Assembly: GCA_910575795.1 (NCBI GenBank)
Contig: CAJTGE010000004.1
Span: 131,264-195,263, forward strand
Direction of reading: 5' to 3'
Length of the DNA stretch: 64,000 nucleotides
Origin: Clostridiaceae bacterium
GTDB lineage: Bacteria; Bacillota; Clostridia; Lachnospirales; Lachnospiraceae
The notes under the pieces were generated by a model. It did not search any database, had not been told where the DNA came from, and worked only from the letters and a program-made list of their open reading frames with translations. The first letter of the stretch is position 1, and every line of letters starts with the position of its first letter. Made by a program: the position numbers and the translations under genes. Shown here one piece after another: positions 54,222 through 60,689 of the stretch.

Positions 54222-54313
54222 GTCCGCAAAAAAGCGGCACAGTGCGCCTGTGGGCAGCAGAAAAAGCTGCGGTTTAAGAAAATCTTAATAATTTTCATTG
54301 TGTCTTCTGGCGG

Positions 54314-54328
54314 CTTTTGTCCTATAGT
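54314..54328 (+). promoter_or_regulatory. weaker copy of the TTTTGTCCTATARTAY promoter
   Basis: CTTTTGTCCTATAGTAC, similar to the downstream half of the conserved promoter at 54444-54458, without the upstream block. Confidence 0.4.
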
Positions 54329-54417
54329 ACGGTATCAGCAATGAAACAAGAAAAAACAGGATATGCCCTCATTAAAACGACGGTCTCAAGGCCCATCAAA
54401 AAAACTTTAAAAAAAGC

Positions 54418-54458
54418 AAAAAAAAGTTTGTGGGAAAATCCAATTTTTGTCCTATAAT
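54418..54458 (+). promoter_or_regulatory. conserved strong promoter/operator of the 54510 gene
   Basis: AAAAAAAAGTTTGTGGGAAA, then TTTTTGTCCTATAAT (TATAAT at 54453-54458), 51 bp before the gene. It nearly repeats the minus-strand element at 27020-27060. The CATACT motif is absent here. Confidence 0.7.
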
Positions 54459-54509
54459 GCCGGTACATAAGTGAACTAAAACAACAAAGAAAAAAAGGAG
54501 AAAAACAAA

Positions 54510-55349
54510 ATGAAGCGCAATATCAGAAAACAATTATCCATGATCTTAACCACAGCAACTATCATCACCACACTGGGAACCGCAGCCGCCCCCATGACCG
54601 CCTATGCTTATGCCGCAAGCAAAGACAACAACGCTTATTACAGCGAGACCGCAGCGATAGCAGACAGCCTTACCGCCAATTTCAAGGATGAGACCGAGCG
54701 TAAGAGCTGCCATGATGCCATGATGACAGGCGTATTTGGCGAGCATTACAATGACTGGGGGTTCCGGGACCATAAAGACGATCTGATCTGCATCTTAAGC
54801 GAGGCGGAGTCAGCCAAAGTATTCCAGGGGTTCTTGTTCTTGTACGGCACAGCAAAATACGTTAACATCCATGACGGCAACCATTATTACTGTACACTCA
54901 ACAAAGTCCCATTAAATGAGAACGGGATCAATGAGCAGAACTATAACAGCCTCAAAGCCGTATATCAGGCTGCTGAAATGTTAAAAGCACAGACAGCCGG
55001 GATGAATGTCACGGATAAGGCAAGATGCATCCATGATTATATCGTGAACACCTATGAGGCAGGCTTGGACACAGATCCCAATGAGCACTGCGCCCTCTGG
55101 ATGGCATCCTCAAAAAAAGGCGTATGCTCCGCATATGCAACGATGTTCATCATCCTCGGCAGATACTGCGGGCTGGATACCGGCGTGGTAGTCTATGATA
55201 CAGCGGATGCCCCGCAGCACTGTTACAACACCGTTACCCTGGAAAACGGCGAGATCCGCTGCATTGATGTCCTGTGGGATGACATCATGCACGATTCCAG
55301 ATACTTCATGGAAACCATTGAAGCCAACCTTGTTTCCCACCCCAGATAA
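54510..55349 (+). CDS. second secreted transglutaminase-like protein
   Basis: 279 residues, ATG behind AAAAAAGGAGAAAAACAAA. The signal peptide ends near AYAYA (about 35). The catalytic order is visible: Cys206 in KKGVCSAYAT, His237 in APQHCYNTV and Asp253 in RCIDVLWDD. It differs in sequence from the 10644 protein. Its promoter is different from the rest of the element (TATAAT instead of CATACT), so it is likely under separate, probably host-sigma, control. It may modify surface proteins, cleave peptide bonds, or act in competition. Confidence 0.85.
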   Translation: MKRNIRKQLSMILTTATIITTLGTAAAPMTAYAYAASKDNNAYYSETAAIADSLTANFKDETERKSCHDAMMTGVFGEHYNDWGFRDHKDDLICILSEAESAKVFQGFLFLYGTAKYVNIHDGNHYYCTLNKVPLNENGINEQNYNSLKAVYQAAEMLKAQTAGMNVTDKARCIHDYIVNTYEAGLDTDPNEHCALWMASSKKGVCSAYATMFIILGRYCGLDTGVVVYDTADAPQHCYNTVTLENGEIRCIDVLWDDIMHDSRYFMETIEANLVSHPR

Positions 55350-55367
55350 AATATTTTCGCAAGAAAA

Positions 55368-55398
55368 ACCCTGCCCAATACCGGGCGGGGCTTTTTTT
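55368..55398 (+). terminator. rho-independent terminator
   Basis: Stem CCCTGCCC/GGGCGGGG with seven T following. Confidence 0.85.
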
Positions 55399-55424
55399 GT
55401 GCCTGAAGCTGCCTGCGGCGTTTC

Positions 55425-55431
55425 CATACTA
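55425..55431 (+). promoter_or_regulatory. CATACTA motif ahead of the 55476 gene
   Basis: CATACTA 44 bp before the start and 27 bp after a terminator. Confidence 0.55.
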
Positions 55432-55475
55432 AACAAAGAAACTAAAAAAACATTTATCATAGAAGGGAGTACCTT

Positions 55476-58193
55476 ATGAGTGAAAATAAAGAAAATAACA
55501 CCGTACAGGAGCCTGCCGGCCGCAGGCGCCATGAAGTGCGTCCAGAAGTCTGGGCGGCGCTGAAGCAGATGGCAGAAGAAGACAAGGCCCAAAGAGAGCA
55601 TAACGCAGCTTATGAAGACAAACAGCCGTCTGCCAGCCAGCAGCAGGAGAACCAGGAACCTGCCGGGCACAGACACCATGAAGTGCGTCCGGAAGTCTGG
55701 GCGGCATTAGAGCAGATGGCAAAGGAGGAGGCTGAACGCGAGGAGGAGCCGGTATTCCAGGAACCTGCCTGGGAACCCGTCCGGGAACCTGCCCAGGAGC
55801 TGGTTATGGAAGAGCAGGCCGCCGCAGAACCGCCCGTGAAAGACCAGGAGCCCTCCATAGAATATGCAGAGCAGGCAGAGCCTGTCCAGGATGCCCAGGA
55901 GCCAGACAGGGATGAAGATAGTTCCCCCAGTGAACCCGCCCAGGAGCAGGAAGGCCGTCCGGCGGAAAACGGCGCCCCAGAGACTGCTGGCAAAGAGACA
56001 GGGGCAGCGGATAAAGAGCCCTCCCCTGGCGTCATGGAACACCAGGAGGCCCATGGATCTCCGGCACCGGAAGAAGGGAAAGCCGGACAGGGGCAGGAGG
56101 CCGCCAAACCAGACATACAGCAGGAAGAAGCCCACACGGACGGGGCGCAGCCCCAGGCGGACACAGCAAAGGAAGATGCCGGAAAGAAGGCCCGGGAACA
56201 GGCTGAAGCGGAGCAGGACGCAAAAGACGCCCGCAAAAAGAAAGACCGTGAAGGCGCTGATTTCCATAAAGACAGCCCGAAGGACCAGAAAGGCAGGGAG
56301 CAGAGGGCTAAGGGGCTGTTTGAGCGTATCCGCAATCTTGCAATGCGGGTATACCACCGTGTAAAGCATGCGGTAGAGCGGGCGATCGGGAGAGGCCGTA
56401 TCCCAACCTTATCAAAGGTAAACGAGGCCGATTTTTCAAGGTCTGCCATGGATCCATCCAGAAAAAAGGATGATCCATCTGTAGATAGAGCAACACAGGA
56501 AAAGAGCAAGGAAAAAGGAAGAGACTGGAAAGAACTGTTCTACCATGGGATCGCCAGGAGGATACTCGGGAAAGATGCTTATATGCATGCGATCCAGCAG
56601 AACGAGAAACAGGAGGCGCCCAGACAGGAAAAGGGCGCACAGGAGCAGAACAAGCAGGCACCAGAACAGAAAGAAAACACCGGGCAGGCAGAAAAAGTGC
56701 AGCCGGGCAGGACGGAACATCCTGGGAGCCAGGAAAAGCCGGAACGCTCTGAAAGCACCGAAGCCAAGGAACAGGGAAATCAGGAAGAAAAGAAAGAAGT
56801 GCAGAGAGAACCGGAAGAAATGAAGGGAAAATTCAACGCACTCCATAAGATCATCACAAATGACCTGGAGGATAAGTACTCAAATGCCAGAGAATCGAAA
56901 GAGGCATATCTGGATCATTACACAAAGCAGCTCCAGGAAAAACTGACAGAACTAAACCATGGTGAGCCGGTGCAGGTATCGGCTTCAAGGGAAGATGAGA
57001 GACTGGAAATCCGTATCAACCATGAGCAGGAACAGTACGGAGGGTATCCCTCCTTCATGGGCTGCTCCATGATCCGGATTGATATCGACAAACATCTGAA
57101 CATCACTTCCGCTGAAGCGTTCGTTCCGATAAGACAGTCGGATGACGGCAAATTCATCGGGAGGAAGATTGACGTAACTGAAACGCTCGGGGCATATATC
57201 GTTTCCGATCTGGCGAGGAATTTCCGGGAGGACTACAACCGGGGGGCGGAATCCTATAACCTCACGAGCAGGAATGAGTTTGAGAAGACGATGCATGATG
57301 CGGCGGCACAAGGCCGTGGCGGATTCACGATTGATAATATATCTTATTCGATATCGGTGAAAGACAACCAGATCCAGCTCAGCCAGGCCGACGGTGGGAA
57401 AGCATTCACGATCGCCATGGATGCAGGCTCCCAGAAATCCGATGCGGCAAGGGAAGCATATGAAGCAAAATCGCAGGAATTACAGGACATCGAGAAAAAG
57501 CTGAAAGAAGTAAAAGATATCCGCAACGAAAAGGCCGCGGAACTGAGCCATCTGGCAACAAAGACGGAACAGGCAGCAGCAAAAGCATCGGAAGTGGAGC
57601 AGAGAGTCTGCGATATCAAGGATGCCTTGCGGAAGGTCGAAAACCAGATAGGCGGGAAGTATCCCGGAGCCCAGAAAATGCAGGAGCTTAAGGAACAGCA
57701 GAAAGAGATCCTGAAAAACAGGGCATCGGCATTCAGGGAGAAGAACGCGACCAGGACGGAAGCAAACGTAGTCCGGGCGGATCGCGACAATATGGCCGAC
57801 AGAGTAAAGGAACTGGATGAACATATTGCGGCACTGGAACAGAAAGCTGGCGCCATGAGGGATGCCTGCAGGGACGCGAAAGAGCAGTATGATAACGCGA
57901 ACCTCGGGCAGAAAGAGATAGTCAGGGAAATTTACCAGGCGCATACAAAGAGCGCAATGGAGAGCCGGGAATCATCGATCCGGGTCTTTGAGGAGATCCT
58001 GCCAGGGCAGAAGAATGAGCTTGGCGGAAATTTCAAACTGGAAGATTTAAACAAGGCCATGGAGGAAACTGGCAGAACATCCATGGAGGAAGCATTGAAC
58101 GCCCAGTCAAGGGATATGCAGCACGAGCCGTCCATCGGTGAAGAACGCGAAGCCGGGCTGGAAGGCAGGGAGATGGGCGATGAGCTCGAATAA
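55476..58193 (+). CDS. large unknown protein with N-terminal repeat, disordered linker and coiled-coil
   Basis: 905 residues, ATG behind AGAAGGGAGTACCTT. The N-terminus holds two copies of a 22-residue unit (HEVRPEVWAAL.QMA), at about 19-38 and 67-86. A Pro/Glu/Gln-rich disordered linker follows to about 260, then a basic region (VYHRVKHAVERAIGRGRIP). A folded domain at about 455-640 contains RINHEQEQYGGYPSFMGCSM. A long helical coiled coil (640-850) leads to an acidic tail. No family recognised. The two duplicated units may be a short linear motif that docks a partner. Confidence 0.7.
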   Translation: MSENKENNTVQEPAGRRRHEVRPEVWAALKQMAEEDKAQREHNAAYEDKQPSASQQQENQEPAGHRHHEVRPEVWAALEQMAKEEAEREEEPVFQEPAWEPVREPAQELVMEEQAAAEPPVKDQEPSIEYAEQAEPVQDAQEPDRDEDSSPSEPAQEQEGRPAENGAPETAGKETGAADKEPSPGVMEHQEAHGSPAPEEGKAGQGQEAAKPDIQQEEAHTDGAQPQADTAKEDAGKKAREQAEAEQDAKDARKKKDREGADFHKDSPKDQKGREQRAKGLFERIRNLAMRVYHRVKHAVERAIGRGRIPTLSKVNEADFSRSAMDPSRKKDDPSVDRATQEKSKEKGRDWKELFYHGIARRILGKDAYMHAIQQNEKQEAPRQEKGAQEQNKQAPEQKENTGQAEKVQPGRTEHPGSQEKPERSESTEAKEQGNQEEKKEVQREPEEMKGKFNALHKIITNDLEDKYSNARESKEAYLDHYTKQLQEKLTELNHGEPVQVSASREDERLEIRINHEQEQYGGYPSFMGCSMIRIDIDKHLNITSAEAFVPIRQSDDGKFIGRKIDVTETLGAYIVSDLARNFREDYNRGAESYNLTSRNEFEKTMHDAAAQGRGGFTIDNISYSISVKDNQIQLSQADGGKAFTIAMDAGSQKSDAAREAYEAKSQELQDIEKKLKEVKDIRNEKAAELSHLATKTEQAAAKASEVEQRVCDIKDALRKVENQIGGKYPGAQKMQELKEQQKEILKNRASAFREKNATRTEANVVRADRDNMADRVKELDEHIAALEQKAGAMRDACRDAKEQYDNANLGQKEIVREIYQAHTKSAMESRESSIRVFEEILPGQKNELGGNFKLEDLNKAMEETGRTSMEEALNAQSRDMQHEPSIGEEREAGLEGREMGDELE

Positions 58194-58355
58194 TCCGGCC
58201 AAAGGATAAAAACAGCCCGGAAACGGGACCTAAAAATAAGCAGGATCAGACATAATTTATTCAGAGAGTAAGAACAGTCAGACTGGCGCTTTTTGTAAAG
58301 GACAGATCAACAGCAAGCAGGCGGCGCAGCAATAAAAGAAAGGAGAAACAAATCT

Positions 58356-59048
58356 ATGGAAGCCATGGATATTATCCGTGCCCTTTGGGACAAAGATGAG
58401 CACGGTGACAACCTCACTATGATCCAGTTCTCATTAGAGTACATGGACGAGCAGACCGGAGAAACCATCAAGCAAGTAAGTGAACTGACGACCAGGGACC
58501 CGTTGGTGTCCCTTGCCGATATCGGCGGATATACTACGATCCGGATTACCTATAAGTATAACAATGCCAGTGATTTCAACCGCATGCGGATGATCGCAGA
58601 AGATTACTCACAGCTTATGACGGAGTTCATCCATTCCGGGGAGAAGGAAACGCCCGGCGTACCATGTCTCCGTGTGATAGTAAAGCCAATGAGCATTACC
58701 GGCGCAATGATCGCGGCGGTAAACCCGATTTTTCATAACATTCAGCCACATGACCCTATGTACACGGAATGCAATGAGATGCAGCTTTTATTCCTCCCGG
58801 ACAGCGTTGGCTTTTATGAGTCGGCGGATCTTGACGAAAAAGCAATATCCGACCAGGTACGCGCTGAAATGACTGCGGAGCAGGCTGCAAAGCAGAACGC
58901 GAAGAAGAAACAGGAAGAAAAAGAAGCCTACCTGCAGGAGAGGGAAAAAGAAATGCAGAAGGCGCTTTCTGACGGCTACGATATGCATGGCGGGCATGTA
59001 ATCCAGAACGCCTACCATGGGTTCGGTAAGGACAGAGACAAACAGTGA
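58356..59048 (+). CDS. unknown 230-aa protein
   Basis: ATG behind AAAGAAAGGAGAAACAAATCT. Mostly alpha/beta (SLADIGGYTTIRITYKYNNA, then VPCLRVIVKPMSITGAM) with a C-terminal Lys/Glu-rich helix (QNAKKKQEEKEAYLQERE) that should form a coiled coil. No family recognised. It follows the 55476 gene by 160 bp, a gap containing CATAAT but no true CATACT motif, and precedes a terminator. Confidence 0.65.
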   Translation: MEAMDIIRALWDKDEHGDNLTMIQFSLEYMDEQTGETIKQVSELTTRDPLVSLADIGGYTTIRITYKYNNASDFNRMRMIAEDYSQLMTEFIHSGEKETPGVPCLRVIVKPMSITGAMIAAVNPIFHNIQPHDPMYTECNEMQLLFLPDSVGFYESADLDEKAISDQVRAEMTAEQAAKQNAKKKQEEKEAYLQEREKEMQKALSDGYDMHGGHVIQNAYHGFGKDRDKQ

Positions 59049-59070
59049 TCTTAATTATACAGTGATGTGG

Positions 59071-59106
59071 GGAGCCTCCTGCTGTGGCGGGAGAGCTCCT
59101 TTTTTC
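59071..59106 (+). terminator. rho-independent terminator
   Basis: Stem GGAGCCTCCTGC/GCGGGAGAGCTCC with six T. Confidence 0.85.
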
Positions 59107-59188
59107 ATGCAAAAAACCCTTCCAGGGTGACGGTAAAGGCGCATACATATGCTGCTTCTATTTTGGCCGGAAAAGCAGCGGAATCACT

Positions 59189-59195
59189 CATACTA
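59189..59195 (+). promoter_or_regulatory. CATACTA motif ahead of the 59282 gene
   Basis: CATACTA 86 bp before the start; between them lie GGAAGGAGG and a GCAGGC/GCCTG hairpin followed by a T run. Confidence 0.45.
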
Positions 59196-59248
59196 TTATC
59201 AGTACCGGAGTAACCGGAAGAAAGAAGGAAGGAGGAAGAAAAATATAG

Positions 59249-59274
59249 CAGGCAAAAGCCTGTGGTGTTTTTTA
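59249..59274 (+). promoter_or_regulatory. hairpin plus T run just before the 59282 start
   Basis: CAGGC/GCCTG hairpin with AAAA loop, then a T-rich tract leading to the start. It resembles a small attenuator or a structured leader that separates GGAGG (59231-59235) from the ATG. Confidence 0.35.
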
Positions 59275-59281
59275 TGGTTTT

Positions 59282-59701
59282 ATGATGAACATTATCAAGT
59301 ACCAGGATTTTGAAAAAATCCTTAAGTACGCAAAAATCTACGGGCTTGCAAACAGAAGGGAGGATATCCTAAAACGGCATGGTACGCTCCGTAAGATGGG
59401 CGGGAAATGTGTGCCTGACAGCGAGATCCAGCTTAGTGGAAAGGACGGGGAACTGTTCGGAAACCTTTGCCTGTACGCTGTTGCAAGTGCCAGTTCTGCT
59501 GGTGATGGAGTGACCCGTGAGGTGTGCCGTATTGTACGGGAACATTCCGGCCTGCTGACACAGTATGACCGGGCTTCCGCTTTGGCGGTCACTGACCTGT
59601 TAAAGAATCCCCGGAAGGGAGATGGCTGCCCGTTTTATCAGCTTTATAAATATCTCGAAGAAGGAGGCTGCGGGACAGAAGGCCCGCAAGACAGAACATG
59701 A
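59282..59701 (+). CDS. unknown 139-aa protein
   Basis: The ATG-ATG start has no close ribosome-binding site; a GGAGG lies about 45 bp upstream beyond a hairpin, and a short ATG-GTT-TTA-TGA frame overlaps it. The product is helical and basic, with KILKYAKIYGLANRREDIL and several Cys (about 45, 64, 80). No family recognised. The downstream gene starts inside its stop (ATGA overlap). Confidence 0.58.
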   Translation: MMNIIKYQDFEKILKYAKIYGLANRREDILKRHGTLRKMGGKCVPDSEIQLSGKDGELFGNLCLYAVASASSAGDGVTREVCRIVREHSGLLTQYDRASALAVTDLLKNPRKGDGCPFYQLYKYLEEGGCGTEGPQDRT

Positions 59702-60597
59702 GAAAAAGAATGATCAGGATGGCCGTACTCGGCTGTGCATTTGCGCTGTTGCTTACCCATATAAGCGCTGCCGCAGCGCCAAGGACAGAACAGGCGACAG
59801 AAGCCGATGCTGGAGAGACTGCGCCGGATACGGGAGAGGATGTGGACACAGCCGATACGGAAGACAGCATGGCTGAATCTGACGAACCCAGAGAAACAAT
59901 GGAACCGGGAGATTCTGAGTCCGACGAAGGCAGAGAAACCGCAGAAGCCGGGGATGATGATGAGAATGATGGCCCGGAAGTAACAAGCGACACAGAAGGG
60001 AGCGCCGTAGATATCGGCGGGCAGGAACGGAAGACAGCAGAGCAACTGAGGACAGAAAAAGGCAGCAGCGTAATGGCGGCCATGGACGGGGCTGATAGCG
60101 GGGGAGACCTGGATGTGGATTTGGAGGATGATGATATGGAATATGACGAAGACGAGGAAGAGGAGAAACATTCCTATACTGCACCAGAGGACAGCCGGCA
60201 TGCGAATGTGAGTTTTTCCTTTGTACAGGCTTCTGCCTCCGCCTATTTCTCGAAACTCACCTATCCGCTAACACTGAGCCTCAAAGAAGTGGATACCGGA
60301 GACAGAGTTACGCTTACAGTTAAGTCAGAAGGGCAGATCCTGGAGGTTGAGAAGGGTGATTACGCCGTAACTTCCATAAAAGACAGTGGGAGAATCCCGT
60401 TATCCGTGGCTGGGGATACGCTCCATATCTATGACAATACGGAGTATTCGGTTAGGTTCGCGGCGAACAATGCGCTGAAAATGTTCACGGATTTTCTTGC
60501 GGATAACATTTTTTTGGTGTGTTTCTTTGCTTTTGCCGCGCTGTTTTATAAAGAGGTCATCATCCCAAGGTTCGCAAGCGATATCCGGAGGAAATAA
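59698..60597 (+). CDS. exported acidic protein with C-terminal membrane anchor
   Basis: 299 residues. The start ATG overlaps the previous stop (ATGA). A signal peptide ends near AAAA (about 26). An acidic Glu/Asp/Thr-rich stalk (28-165) is followed by an Ig-like beta domain (YPLTLSLKEVDTGDRVTLTV) and a membrane segment near the C-terminus (IFLVCFFAFAALFYK), with a short basic cytoplasmic tail. Topology is like a surface stalk protein. It has no LPxTG. Function unknown. Confidence 0.75.
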   Translation: MRKRMIRMAVLGCAFALLLTHISAAAAPRTEQATEADAGETAPDTGEDVDTADTEDSMAESDEPRETMEPGDSESDEGRETAEAGDDDENDGPEVTSDTEGSAVDIGGQERKTAEQLRTEKGSSVMAAMDGADSGGDLDVDLEDDDMEYDEDEEEEKHSYTAPEDSRHANVSFSFVQASASAYFSKLTYPLTLSLKEVDTGDRVTLTVKSEGQILEVEKGDYAVTSIKDSGRIPLSVAGDTLHIYDNTEYSVRFAANNALKMFTDFLADNIFLVCFFAFAALFYKEVIIPRFASDIRRK

Positions 60598-60600
60598 GGT

Positions 60601-60622
60601 AAAAAAATGCTATCCGCAGAAA
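60601..60622 (+). repeat. dispersed repeat copy
   Basis: AAAAATGCTATCCGCAGAAA, between the exported protein and topB, 21 bp before a CATACTT motif. Confidence 0.75.
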
Positions 60623-60643
60623 CCTTGTGCTGAAAATATCAGA

Positions 60644-60650
60644 CATACTT
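60644..60650 (+). promoter_or_regulatory. CATACTT motif ahead of topB
   Basis: CATACTT 39 bp before the GTG start of topB. Confidence 0.55.
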
Positions 60651-60689
60651 ACCGCGAATCCTAAAAAAATCATTGCGAGGTGATAAACA

